A stretch of 64,000 nucleotides of DNA from Coprinellus micaceus (GCA_951394405.1 OX596334.1:5208001-5272000); one strand, 5' to 3'; numbered from the stretch's first letter, positions 1 through 11,771 are shown. The notes: generated by a model not told the origin, from the letters alone. Made by a program: numbers and translations.

Positions 1-2723
1 GGGTCTCAGCGAGGTTGTAATATTCTTGATATTGCGCTACCAAGCGCTCCCGCATTTTTGCAATCTCAAGAGCCTCCGAATCGGAAGGGCATTTACCGTA
101 TTTGCGAACCCTTTGAACGACCCGTTGTCTTGGGTGGTATGTCTAGCGCAGATGCCGGAATAAGATAAATTGGTACACTCACTGTTGCTCGCCGATTTGA
201 ATACCTAGGGAAACCCATTTCACAATGCCTATGGGTTCTCTTGGCCCATCCTGGTCACTGGCCCTACTCTGCTCTTCTGCACGGTTCCTCTCTTCAACCA
301 TGAGGCGGGACTGTACTGCCTTCCGTGAGGTTGCTGGAACACCAACATATCAGGCATTCGGTCAAGTAACGAAGAAGGAGGATCACTTACATTTGCCATA
401 CCTGATATTGTATACGTCCATCGCTTTCACTTTACCGTTGCGTCTGCCCTCCTCAGCTTTCTCCATCTGCTTCTTCCACCCCTCCTGCTGGGTTACCCAT
501 TTTTTCTTCTCGTCATCGGAGGCATTTGGTGGTGAGGCGGCAAGGGCTTCAAAGTCAGCACAGGCGTCATCCCACTCGATTCGGGATTGTAATAGCTTCC
601 CTGATAGTGAGTCAACTGGTCAAAGAGATCAGCATTAGCGAGGGCAACTCTAGCCGATAGTGTGTATATACCTAGACCTAACATCTTCTGGCGGTTACTT
701 TCTAGCATTGCGGCGTCCATTGCCTCTATTCTGTGGGCTAACGTCATAATGCTACTCATTCTCCCTGTGTCATTGGTAAGGGCCCAGAGTGACTCCAGTA
801 TCTCGCCCGTGGTCGTTCCAACGCCCGGAATGAAGGACGGGGAGAACCTTGCAAGACACTGGTTCTTGTGTCCATGGACATGCCATGTGCCGATACCCCA
901 GGTGAATTTGTCAAGGGTGTCGTCATCTAGCAAATAAGTCTTCGCCGCCATCCGCTTGCGAATATTCACGGGGAATTGACAATTAATGTCATAGAGGCAG
1001 ACAAGCTCCGGGGCCTCTGCTGTCTTGCCGAACTGCACGGCCTTGGTGAGGATATAGTCCATGTTTAACTGGCTGCACTTCCGTTGAGAACGTTTTCGTG
1101 TAAAGAAGCGGCTCCGTGTAGCGTACCGTTCTCCCTTCTGGAAGTCGCCCACGGAGGTCGGGAAGAATGCTCCGTGACGGCAAGCCGCAGCTCCGATCCC
1201 ACTGACGTTGCAGCCCTTATGAGCTTTGCCCCTGTCGGCAATAGCCCGATGGTTGTAGCACTTGGATACCTGGGGGTGTCATGTGAGTACGGTGGAGAGA
1301 GAATAGAGGAAGAATATACTACCTCCCGAGTCTCCGCAGTTCCGTGAACATGATCCATATAAGGTGCGGGTGCCGTCATGTATCCCTCCCCTCCAGGCTT
1401 CAGATAGACCAAGTCACCGTCCTGCCCACGGAGGAGGCGATGTACACAGACAAAATTTCCATCGAGAATAATGAATCGAACATATAGCCATTGATCGGGA
1501 TCCTTCCTCCAATCGCGGGGAATATTGATTCCGGGCTGGGGACATGCCGCGCACAACAGTGCAAGTTCTCCTTCACCGGGATGCCGTCCATTGTTGGCAA
1601 ACCCAAACGAAGCCAGCTCGGTTAGGTGCCGCCATTGACGTCCTGCACGGAGCAACTCTCGATACCAGTCCTAGTCAGTTGGGTTAGAAAATAATTGCAA
1701 TGGACAAAGGGTGGTATCGTACTGGAACGGAACCGGGGAACATTTCGTTTGTAAGTCGACGTAGCTTTGAATAGAAATTGTTCGTCGGTGTCCTGCATTC
1801 GAGAGTTTCCGCCAGGTACAGATTGAGAAGCTGCACAGTGAACACAGTCCGGGGTTCCTTCTCCGTCGAAGGATAGAATCCCGCACGGAGGAGTTGAATG
1901 TGAAATGACTCTGCACTGGCACAAGTGCACCGCACCAACGGCAAATGGTGAACCCCGTTGGAGTGAACGACGACACAGACCGTATGGCCTTCGAGTTTCC
2001 GGCGCCTTGGTTTGGCCCCATAGCTGGTATCGTCGAGCGCCGGCATTGCCGGGGTTTCGTGTGGACGAGATAGGGGAGTTTGCTGGGGACATACTGCCCC
2101 TCCGTGACCCAGATAGACGCCAACACCAAGTGGCCAGAGCCAAGACGGCTCAAAGTGAGATCCTGTCCAAGCTTCAATCCTGTGAAGTGGAGTACGTTCA
2201 TGGGCGTCGCGACAGCAGCTCCAGCAGAGAGAGCAATTCCCAATGCACTCAAGGCATCGGTAGTCAACAGGATCGCATTCGCAAGTCTGGCAAGCCGTAG
2301 TAGGTGGGGCTTGCACATCAAGCATTACAGCCTGATACTTCCCGTAAATGTGGAGCCAATCCTTCATGTAATCGTTCTGGCTCTATAGTAGTGTGAGCGC
2401 CCATGAATAATGGCGCTATAATGGCGACTTACCTTTGTTCCTTTCGGAAGGTCGGACAGGTCAATGTCGACGGTGAAGGGGGGAGGGTGGAAGGAGGTGT
2501 TCAAATCCTCAGATTTGGAATCATCAGATTTGGAATCAGGGGGTTGATCAGGGCTCAGCATAGCGTCGGAGGCTCGCCGCCGCTTTCTAGGAGGTGGTGC
2601 GTGCTTCAGGCGATGTTTTGTATCCCCTGCGTCCATAGTCATAGATAGCGCATGGCGAGGACTTTGGGAGTCATACAACCTCGCGTCGGATGCTATGGCC
2701 TTGCGTTTTCCGGCACGTTGCAT
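1..2723 (-). CDS. KDZ (Kyakuja-Dileera-Zisupton) transposase with CxC2 cysteine cluster, 3' end off the window
   Basis: Transposase of the KDZ superfamily, cut by the left edge. My minus-strand exon model is 2723-2433, 2382-1723, 1670-1323, 1269-1127, 1072-391, 333-183 and 128 to the edge, with introns of 50-57 bases and in-phase GT/AG borders. Residues 1-97 are basic and serine-rich. A CxC2-type cysteine cluster starts near C128/C131 (CQTCECDP, YRCLECIG, LCWSCCRDAH) and is followed by PLHRIEAWTG. The catalytic core shows the expected acidic residues: D387 (IILDGNF), D508 (CLYDINCQF) and E570/E573 (GEILESLWALTN), plus HVHGHKNQC. The C-terminal segment KWVSLGIQIGEQQ also fits CxC2-KDZ proteins. 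Odd point: in exon 5, around 600-615, the frame must change by one base between FDQLT and LSGKLLQSRIEWDD, so this copy may be inactive or carry a sequencing error. Family assignment is confident; activity is not. Confidence 0.9.
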
Positions 2724-2875
2724 GGGAGAGGAGGGCGATCGAGGACTAAATTAAAATGGAAATGCCATGAGGCAGGACAGCGGGAGTAGCTATATAACAA
2801 ACTCAATCTCCGGAAGTGCTAGTGAACCCCCTTTGACGACAGAACCGCATTTTCCCACGTGTACATTTTCAGAAT
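2724..2875. promoter_or_regulatory. Shared divergent promoter between KDZ transposase and its plus-strand neighbour
   Basis: Only about 150 bases separate the two start codons (2723 minus, 2876 plus). A TATA-like TATATAAC lies at 2791-2798, about 85 bases upstream of the plus-strand ATG. The compact head-to-head layout suggests that the two genes belong to one mobile unit or at least share control. Transcription start sites cannot be seen. Confidence 0.5.
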
Positions 2876-5800
2876 ATGGCGCCCAAACGGTCACGTCCAT
2901 CCTTATCGTCAGCCAGCGATTCCGATCAGTCAAGCGGAACACAGATTGTAGCGGATGAAGTTCAGCCCGCGCCAACCACTCTATCGCTCTCCCTTTTCAC
3001 ACCAGAGGTAGAGCAGCTTCTGACGTCCCTCCCCGAGTACCTCTCAGGAAAGCAGAAGGCACGGAGGGAGACGCTCAAGCGGTGTGTTCAACTCCTTGTG
3101 GAGGCCCGAGTAGAGGCAGGAGCGCCTTTTATTCCGGCGGAGGTCGCTGCCTTACCCCTGGTAAGATATTCACTAAATCGCCAGCCCTGGTCTCACATTG
3201 TTTTGTTCTAGGCTATCGAACGACTCTTTGCGAAGCACACTCCCAAAGGAAATGGAAAGTCAGCCCTTGTCAAGACTACCCGGTCCTGGGGACTCTATTC
3301 TTGTAGAATGATGCAAGTATGACCCACTGTAAGTGGGGAGAGTTCGATGTTAGATTGAAAGTAAGTAGAGTATACAAGATACGCACCTGTAAGTGGGGAG
3401 AGTTCGATGGGGACTCACCCACTTACAGTGTGGACTATATACTGTGGAGAACAATAGATAACCTATATGCGGAACAATAAGAAAGAACAATAGACGTTCC
3501 ATAAGTAGAGAACAATAGCAGTGAATGGAGATAAGGTGGAGATAAGAGAACAATAAGTGCGAGTATAATGGGAATAATACAAGGTGGTTGTTGTTCTCTG
3601 TAGAACAATAGAAGATAAGTAAAACGTTTGAAATAGAGGTATTCTTTGTAGAGTTAGAGTTGACATGAGCATTGTCTTCCAACAATTCTGTGATACAAAA
3701 CGTCAAGTGTGAGGAGGTGAAGGAGAAGCGGGGCGAGCTGTACACGAAGTATCTGGCCAGCGCCCAGTATCGGGTGGACATGAAGATCCCGAATGCTGTT
3801 AAATCACCTATTGCGTTCCAAGCCCCTGCGGTGAAATACATCGAGAGCAAGCTGACTGCAAAGGAGGTGGCGGAATATGAGAAGCTGGGATCAAAATGGA
3901 CACAAGACAAGCCACCAGCGGAAACAAGACGAAGGTGGGCGGGGGACACATTCCCGGGCAATGTGATATATCTGACGCCCGGTATTTAGGAATGCGGTGA
4001 AGAAACTGACGCAAGAAGTCCAGCAGTTTACCCAACGGGCATACAACACCATGGACGCTCGCCTGTTTGTCCTAGCGGCATATCTTGACGAATCTGGTGA
4101 GTCAGATTACGAACGGCGGTCGTTCGCGCTGAACTCATCCAATCCCATGTCCGGGCGGCAGGAAACGTGGTTACTTTGCCCCTTGACTTCAGTCAGGTTG
4201 TAGGAGAACCTTCATTCTACGACCAACACAAGACAATGATCGATGAATCCGATGTTTTGCACGCCTGGGACAAGTTCAATAAAAAGGTATTGAAAGTCAA
4301 GCCCATCCCATCCATGACCCCTCAGCCGACCGCCGCACACATTCGGCCTGGCGTCAGTGCACTCATGGTACTCCATGAGAACAATTACCACGAACCATTG
4401 ATGGTGAATGTCTACTACCCACCGGACGACGTGAAAGAGAAAAAATGGCTTGGCGATGTCCTTCGCTCCGTCTTTACTCAGTTTTATGGTGAGTCCTACC
4501 CCTTTTACCAATGGGCTGTTCGGTCTTGACGGCAACTTTACAAGCTCTCGCGCAGGGAAAACCTGGCGTGCGGGTCCGGTTTCCATGGAAGAAGTTCCGC
4601 GAGGAGACTTACTCCTTTGTCGATGTCACGTATTTCCCGGAACGTCTCGTGAACCATCTCGGTGAACCCTCCGGTGTCGACCTCATTGACCTTCAAACCG
4701 TTGCAAGGGCCCTCTACAATCAGATGATACGCATACGACGGGACGGCCCGGACGAACCTTATTTCCAATTCCATTCCTGGTGGAACGATGGTAGCAAGAC
4801 ATACGTCTCAGCCTCCCCACGCAGTCTCCGGTCAGATGTCACCTTGCCAGACCGAGCCCCTGGCGGTACTTCCCGGAAGAAGTTGGTTATGTGGGCCTCC
4901 CCCTCGGACGCAAGATCTTCAGGAGCGAACCAAACGAAAAGGCCGTCCGCATCTCCGCCGAAACGAACGGGGTCCTCTGGCAGTGTACAGACTCCCAGTC
5001 GAACTGTGACGCCGGATAATTCCATGTTTCCTGTTACTAAGGCGTCCAAGAGGCGGTCGCCGAGTAAATCGTCAATGGTGGCAACCCACGCACCACCTCC
5101 AGAACCCCGTCCGGAACTGAAGCCCGCCCGTAAACGATCTCCAAGCAAGCCTCCTGCACCAACACCCTCCGACACCCCTTCACTGCCTGTGCCTAAGGCC
5201 AAACAGACTCGGTCATCAAGCAAGCGTCCCGCTCCTCCAACGGAGCAGGCCACTCCAGGGACAAATCTCAAAACCAACGGCGCCCGGAGACATTCACCCA
5301 GCAAGGCACCCACCTGGGATCCTATCAATGGCCCGGAAGTCGGTCTAGCGCCAACCGGGAAGCACGCACCCAATGCAGATGGCACGTCGAAGAAACAAAG
5401 GGACCACTCAACTAGCAGGACGCCATCCCCATCGAAAGATCACCCTAGAAAGGAGACCCTGCCCCGAGGCCGCTCTCCCACAAGATCTAAGGCCCATTCC
5501 AACCCCGCAACCTCGAAGGCCAATGGGTTCTTCCCTTCCCCCGAACAGACCTCACCGTCCTGCCTATTGTTAGCTACCCAGCAGCCATTGCAGCCCGCAC
5601 CACTATCTTTTGGATATAGATCCCCGAGCAAGAGGGGACGTAACCAGAAGAAGGGGGCGAGCATGGGTCCCGCGCCAGTTGCGAGCCAAACGCGCTCCCA
5701 GTCAAGGGATGACTCAATGGCTCGCCAGACCACAGAGAACGAACGGGATGGGGTCGTTGAGGAGTCTCCAGAGGTTTCACGGCGCCAACGTGGGCGTGCA

Positions 5801-6385
5801 AATTCGACCGTGCGTAACGCTGCACCCAGAGAACGAGGGCGGAGCACAACTCGGAAAGGGAAGGGCAAGGGAAGGGAGTGGGCTGTTGAACCGGAGGAGG
5901 AAGAAGAAATCAAGGAGCCGGAGGAGGAGGAGGAGGAGGAGGAATGGGATGAATCTCCGCCAGGGCGGAAGCAAACTTCCCACTCACGCAAACAGTCTGT
6001 TTCCAGGAACATGCCCAATGACGAACGTTCCAGTGCCGAGGAGGACGAGATCGAGCAGGAGGAAGAGGAAGAGGTCGAGCAGGAGGAAGAGGAAGAGGTC
6101 GATGAAACGGATGAAATTGATGATGATGAGAAGAACGACGGAAGTGACATGTGCGAAGGTATGACCTTGGTCTTCGAGGACGAAGAGGAGGAGGAGGAGG
6201 AGGAGGAGGAGGAGGTTCGCCCGCGGACCTCCAAAGTGGTGCGTTCCAAGCCTGCGGTGTTCACTATCCAGATCACGCCGCCCATACCTGAGGGGAAGAA
6301 GTCGATCAAAGGCGGCCCAGGTTCCCTGCCTTCGAAACCTCATCCGGGAATTGCTGGACCGTCGAGGAGCAGGGGGAGGATGTAA
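2876..6385 (+). CDS. KDZ-adjacent hypothetical protein, 963 aa, RSPSK motifs and glutamate tracts
   Basis: I do not recognise a named domain. My model has six exons: 2876-3160, 3212-3316, 3708-3934, 3990-4096, 4162-4488 and 4545-6385. All junctions are in phase and give 963 residues. The first 350 residues look globular and end with a hydrophobic stretch around RVRFPWKKF and TYFPERLVNHLG. Residues of roughly 520-720 carry repeated basic serine-proline words (RRSPSKSS, RKRSPSKPPA, RRHSPSKA, RTPSPSKD, RSPSKRGR) that resemble SPKK-type DNA minor-groove binders. Residues of roughly 800-910 hold several glutamate-rich tracts. The domain order suggests a chromatin or DNA-bound protein, which is inference. 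It is divergent from the KDZ gene, so it may be a passenger or helper of that element. The third intron-exon border (3707/3708) is the least certain. Confidence 0.75.
3317..3707 (+). repeat. Oversized AT-rich intron with repeated AGAACAATA words and an inverted repeat
   Basis: This is intron 2 of the 963-residue gene in my model. At about 391 bases it is roughly seven times longer than the other introns here. It contains GAACAATA at least six times between about 3,449 and 3,611. CTGTAAGTGGGGAGAGTTCG occurs twice in direct orientation (near 3,328 and 3,390), and an inverted copy of CACTGTAAGTGGG lies near 3,413-3,430. It looks like an inserted sequence tolerated inside an intron. No coding potential was seen. 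Confidence 0.6.
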
Positions 6386-6643
6386 AGTGTACCCTGTAGG
6401 AGCCCGGTGTAACGCCATGGCTGTTCCAACCCCTACTTTCAGGTGGAAAATGACTTTAGGACTGTTAATATTGTATACCTAGCCTCTTACCAGATACGAT
6501 TCGTGACCTTTACTAAATATGGAGTGGATAGGCAGACCTCTGTCATAATATTTATATAATAGACGCCCATACATCAATCGCGACTTCGCGTTCTATTCAC
6601 CAAATCCAACCCGTCATACACACTCCAGGACACGCCATTCACG

Positions 6644-7021
6644 ATGCCCCAGCCCCTCCATACAAGCTTGAACCCCCCCGAAGATGTATCCGCTACCGTT
6701 GCTTCCCTTCTTGCTGAATTCAAATCCTCCGTCGGGGCTATCAGGGACCGATTGGAGGCACTTGATAAATTGGAGATCGGCCTTCGGTCATGTATGGAAC
6801 AGGAACTTGGGAAGAGATTAAGCATGGTGAGGCACAACCAAGACCTCACGGTCCACCTTGAGCGTGCCGAACACGAGGTCCTCATCCTCAAAAAAGACAA
6901 GAGAAACGCACTTGAACAAGCGGAGGAAAACCTCCGTCTCTTGTTCGAGTATCAAGACTTGCACCCACTACCGCTCCGTGACACGCCAGCCCCTGAGACT
7001 CTAGCGACGGGTTCGGAGTAG
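6644..7021 (+). CDS. Small coiled-coil protein, 125 aa, unrecognised
   Basis: Single-exon gene. ATG 6644 is the first start after a TATA-like TATATAAT at 6553-6560, about 91 bases upstream. From residue 15 on the protein is almost entirely charged heptad-like sequence (TVASLLAEFKSSVGAIRDRL, LDKLEIGLRS, LERAEHEVLILKKDKRNALE), typical of a long helix or coiled coil. No signal peptide, membrane segment or known domain is visible. It is the first of several short coiled-coil genes on this strand to the right of the KDZ pair. The function is unknown; a partner of one of the larger neighbours is possible but unsupported. Confidence 0.65.
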   Translation: MPQPLHTSLNPPEDVSATVASLLAEFKSSVGAIRDRLEALDKLEIGLRSCMEQELGKRLSMVRHNQDLTVHLERAEHEVLILKKDKRNALEQAEENLRLLFEYQDLHPLPLRDTPAPETLATGSE

Positions 7022-7484
7022 GGAACGGAGTAGAGCCAACCTATGGTTGACAGGGTCTGCATTTCTTTCCCAGTGCTCCCGTCATGAATACTGAACTCTT
7101 TTGCTCATCTTAGGTATCACCACACACCCAAGTCCCACATTCACCTCTGTATACGTCCCTTTGGGTTGGAATACAGGATGCAGGCTCTCGTCCCTTGTAC
7201 TATACATTGTTCGACAGAGTATTACATTTCCCTTTTCATTAGTTGCCTCGTCGTAAAAGTGCTCGTCAGTATGGCTCTCATACCGGTTGCATACCAGCCT
7301 CCGTCCTTAATCCTAATCAATGCATGGGGCATTTTTATCCTGGGGTCAAACTGGGGTCAGTTCCGATACCAAATCGTTCAAATTGCACGGCCCTATTCAC
7401 ACTAATTCGAGAGGGATGGCGATAAATTGCGATCATGATAGACTACATACATTATGGAGGTATACGTTCCGCCGTGGAACAGGT
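7022..7484. other. Intergenic stretch between convergent genes
   Basis: The 3' ends of the 125-residue gene (plus) and the 188-residue gene (minus) face each other here. The short open frames seen have no coding character. Polyadenylation signals cannot be assigned. Confidence 0.5.
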
Positions 7485-8210
7485 TCACTCTCCCGCCCGG
7501 ATATCCATCACGTTCCTTAGAGCCTGAGCAGCGCCCTGTGCATAAATAGCGCCGTCCAGCGCCAGTCGTTGATGGTCACAGAGAATCTTGACATTGAGGC
7601 AATGGTTGTAGTGCGTGAGAAGACACCGGTAAGTCCAGCGGAGGTGGGTGATATGAGCACTCAGAATGGTGATCGAGACTTCGGAGCCAGGAGCTCCGGC
7701 GTGGAGCGCGTCTTCCCAACCATCCGGAACCGCAGGTGGCCACTCGGGATCAACATCTACCCGCTCATTTGTTAATGAACGCCTTCTCCATAAATGGCTC
7801 GCAAAATGATTACTGACCTGAAGGCGGTGGATATGACTCTGCCGTCAGGGTCTTGTCCTCGTCATCAACAGTCTCGGTATCCACGCCCCGATCCCCTCGC
7901 CCCACTTCTGATCCGCTGCTTGTATCCATTGCAAACATCCCGTGAATTTCCTTGCTGGTAGGACTCAGTCTGCTCGTGTGAGGACCTGAAGGGAGGGGGA
8001 GGAGGAGGGGAGGGAGGGGGATGGGGGAAGGGGTTCAAAATCGGTCAAGCTCGTCATTGTGGGATCATGTAACAGCGCCATACCATTCCCTTTCACCCTC
8101 TTGCTTGACCTGGTACCGGAGCTAGTGGGAGGAGTTGTGAGAGGGCGCTCCTGGGTCGCGGCATCGTCTTCGGAGCTTGAGAAAGGCACCCAGCTGCGTT
8201 TGGTGGTCAT
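7485..8210 (-). CDS. Hypothetical protein, 188 aa, three exons
   Basis: Exons 8210-8084, 7985-7818 and 7756-7485 join in phase to give 188 residues. Intron 1 (98 bases) ends in a long pyrimidine run (CCTCCCTTCAG acceptor) and intron 2 is 61 bases. The N-terminal half is polar and acidic (SSSEDDAATQE, GDRGVDTETVDDEDKTL). The C-terminal 90 residues look folded (DVDPEWPPAVPDGWEDALHA, then HITHLRWTYRCLLTHYNHCL). I do not recognise the family. It is divergent from the 1,032-residue gene starting at 8557, with 346 bases between the two starts. Confidence comes from the consistent splice phases rather than from homology. Confidence 0.65.
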
Positions 8211-8556
8211 ACTGATGAGTGGAGGTGGGAAAAGAACGCAACAGTGTGAGCTGTGCAGGTCGGTTGCTGATAACCAAAACTGATGTCATGAATTGACGGA
8301 GCATAGCCACACCGTATGCGCACAGACCGGGCGTGTGATTGCGTGAAGGGAAGGAGGCTTTTGACTATTTCCGGAATGGGAAGCATTCGACTTGTCGTCT
8401 TCCCGTTCCTCCTTCCCCTGAACGTCCAACTGCACCACCTGAGCATGGCAATGGCTCATAAAAGCCCTGCGGCCCTGCTTGCAATCTCCAAGGAATCTTT
8501 CCTCCCCTTTTCAAGCACATCTACTTTGGCTCCCAGCCCGCTAAACAATCACCCCA
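8211..8556. promoter_or_regulatory. Divergent intergenic region with TATA-like element
   Basis: Separates the 188-residue gene (minus) from the 1,032-residue gene (plus). CATAAAAG at 8457-8464 lies about 100 bases upstream of the plus ATG and is a plausible TATA box. No clear counterpart is seen for the minus gene. Confidence 0.4.
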
Positions 8557-11500
8557 ATGTCAACCCAGTCTGAACCCTGCTCCGACACCAGTGTCATCTC
8601 TGATACTCAAGTCAAGGCCAACGCCAAGGTCCCCACCTCGGCCGAGGCTGGAGATGTGCTCGATCTTATCAAGGAATTATTGACCAGGGGTGTGGAGAAG
8701 TTGAAGGAGAATGCCAAGGACCGGGCTGAGTTGGTCGCCGCGCTGGTATGTTCTCCACTTGCCCATTGGTGTATAAGCGTGTACCTGATAATCTTCCGTA
8801 GGGAGTAGCCGGAGCTTACGCCAAAAGCATTGGGCACAAGCGAGCTACCCTGGAGACATGGCTGGGGCCAGCAATCTTCGCTGTGTGGGATGAGGTCTGC
8901 TACCAGTTCGCTAAATTGCCAAAGGATGAGGATGAACTGGACCTCGATGTATCCTTCCTCGACGACATGGTCTTCGAGGAGCATCGGCGCACCCTCACTT
9001 ATCAGGTAACCCTCCAGAGGAAGGCGATGGTGTCTGCTACCAAGGCGAAACCCAACGTGGAAATGGTGGATCCGGATGTGCGTAGTTGTTATTAATTCCC
9101 TTTCCGCTCTACTGATACCTCCGTCTTTGGTAAACAGGATCCTCGCAGAAATATGGGTCCTCCAAGACGGGGGGCTATCAAGTCCATCGCCGGGCCCTCC
9201 ACTGGCGCATGGAGCGCCGATGCCAGTTCAGTGACCAGTAGCAAACGCAAGGCACCCCACTCAAGCGGCGGCGAAGACGGAATGGGTGTACATCAACCAA
9301 CTCCCCATATCAACCTCCTGAAGAATCCCGCGACAAAATGCCCCAGACATGCTCCTTCCCTCACCCGAACCCCCCTTGAACCATTTGTCACTGTTCCACC
9401 CTTAGTTCCCTCGACGGCCTTCACTACTCGACCTCCATCTCTACCATCCCTAAGGGTCAGCTTAGCCCAAGAGGAAGTACCCAGGTCCGCTGAAGGTTCA
9501 TTTTGTATCTCCTCCGAGGATCTGCCCCTGGCGGCAGAATTGGGGAAGGCGAAGACTGGGAAGGCGAAGACCAGGAAAGTGAAGACCGGGAAGGCGACGG
9601 CGACGGCGGGGAAGAAAGCAGAGTCCCAGGTCGAGGCCGGACGGGGTGATATGGATGTCAATGCGACAGACCCACAGATCCAACCCCCCCAACACGGTCA
9701 GTCTACAACATGGCACGGCTCGATCACCACCGCGCCGGAACAGTCGCAAAGCCCCTCTCCCCCTCGTCCTAAACCACGTGCAACGTCTCGTGCGCGCTCG
9801 AGGGCAAGGTCCAAGTCCAGGGTTGCTGTCGATGACGATGATGATGACAATGCTCCCACAGAGAAGGACGATACGAAGAAGGGGAAGCGCAGTCATGCCA
9901 AGGGAAAGAAGACCGCTGAGGAGAAGAAGGCGTCCCCTCCTCCCAAGATTGAAGATTTCTCCACCCTTGTAGAGGGCGACGACTGTTGCTCACGCTGCCG
10001 CAACACTGCAGAACCTTGTCGGCTTCCTCACCACCAGTTCCTCTATCCCAATTCCGCGTGCTACATGTGCAAGAAAGTCCACCAGAGCTGCTCCTTCTTT
10101 CCTGATAGAACGGAGGACGACAGCCCAGGGCAAGCAATGTTGCGGGCTCTCGCGATGGTGCCGAAGAAGGATCGGGGGGGCGAAGCGGAAGAGGTTGGGG
10201 ATGATGGAGAAGGTGTCCCGGCGGATGCCTCAGCTGCTCCCCGGGCACGTCCATCCCTCAGGAGAACCAGGAGCATGAGCCGGGCAGCCACCACTCGGGA
10301 GGAAGGTCATACTGTTCCGGTGGAACAGGATGTGGCCTCCCAATCAGATGTATGTCTCTTCGTCCCTCTGCCCCCTGACAGCACCTGCATATACACCCTG
10401 GATCTAAAATCGAAATTCCCCCAGATTGCTCACATTGTCGTCATCCCTGGTCGAGGAAACGAGTCGATGGTTCGAGTTTTGCCCCCAACCGGGACAGAAC
10501 TCACCCACAAGGAACCCTACGCCGCGGTGGCTTCAGCGACCAAACGGGTTGTGGAGTTGGAGTATGAGTTCCACTGGCTGGTGAGCCGTATCGAGTCCGT
10601 CATTCATCGGGGGGTGTATGTGGCGATGCAGGAGCACGGCGAAGTATCCGACGAGCAAAGGAGGGTATACGATGTGTTGGTTCCCGAGGTGGACGACTTG
10701 AAGAAGCGGCTCGATCATCTGGAGACAACCGTCAATGACCGTTTCCAGGCGCTCGCCGTGCAGAAGCAGTCGACGAATCAGGAGTGGACCGAGGAGACTG
10801 AGACAAGAGAAGCTACCCTATTCTCCGGCGTCAAGGAGCTGTGGGCAAACGTCACGGAGTTGCAGAAACAATCCACAAGTCTAAAGACGTTCTTTGCAGC
10901 GGTAGGAAACATTACCGCACGTATAACCGCACTCGAGAAGGCCAAGAACGAGCAGAAATCCAAGACATCCGACATTTTCGACCTCTCCGAACTCTCCACC
11001 CAGTTGAGCTCCATCTCCACCGGCCAGGTCGCCACATATGATACGACGTGCAAGATCATGGACGGATCGACTGCAATCAAGACCCAGCTCGACTCGATCA
11101 CCAAAGCCACGGGTGAAACTGTCACCCGGAATGAGTTCCTCAGCATTATGGACGATCTCCACACACGCATGGCGGAGCTCGAGAACGGAGTCATTGAGAA
11201 GGTCAAGACGCTCACGGCGGACGTGGCGGAACTGACCAAAGTGTGCGCCAGTATCGTTCCCGCTCTTACTGGACTTCGAGATCTCGCCAAGGATGTGCAA
11301 GATGTCAAGGAGGTCTTCTCACGGATTCCTTGGTTCCCCGTGAGCCCTCCTGTTGGCAACGCACTCTTCAACGACTTCATCTTCGATGCCGGCACCATGA
11401 ACAAAGCCCCAGATACCAGCGGAACCCCCATCGGATCTGTCTCCGGCTCCAACTCCTCAAACGCCGGGGATACTACAATGGGTATTGATGACTATCACAA

Positions 11501-11771
11501 CCCTGGACCACTCAATCCCATCGCGACTCCGTTCGATTCTCACATGGTCTACCGACAACACTATCCCCCCCAACCCTACACCCCCGAGTCCCCCTATAAC
11601 CCCTTCCAAAACACATCAACCCCTCATTCCATCGCATCCTCTTCATCCTGTCAGAGCATGCCCGCACCCCGCTCGATGTTTCAGCACCCAACATCCAGCG
11701 CTCGTTCTGCTCCGGGCCAAAGTGGAAGTGATTCAGGGCCTAGCGGAAGTGGTTCTTTGTTCACTCGCTAG
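8557..11771 (+). CDS. Large coiled-coil protein with internal Zn2Cys6-like cluster, 1,032 aa
   Basis: Exons 8557-8745, 8802-9077 and 9138-11771 are in phase with introns of 56 and 60 bases. The N-terminal 150 residues look globular (YAKSIGHKRATLETWLGPA). A long disordered segment with KAKTGKAKTRK-type lysine repeats and RARSRARSKSR follows. At residues 439-473 cysteines are spaced C-x2-C-x6-C-x13-C-x2-C-x6-C, the layout of a fungal Zn(II)2Cys6 binuclear cluster but with a long central loop and an internal position. Residues of roughly 600-870 are predicted coiled coil (VPEVDDLKKRLDHLETTVND and later heptads). The tail is Ser/Pro/Asn-rich. A DNA- or chromatin-binding role is plausible; the cluster is divergent and binding of DNA is inferred. 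It sits amid the small coiled-coil genes right of the KDZ pair. Confidence 0.75.

Noticed and set aside
4759..5385. Minus-strand Gly/Leu/Val-rich frame
   Set aside because: Antisense of the proline- and serine-rich part of the 963-residue gene.
5440..6309. Long minus-strand frame rich in serine opposite the glutamate tracts
   Set aside because: It is the antisense shadow of GAG/GAA codons of the 963-residue gene; it has no splice or start context of its own.
10778..11452. 224-codon minus-strand frame
   Set aside because: Antisense of the coiled-coil region of the 1,032-residue protein; no independent evidence.
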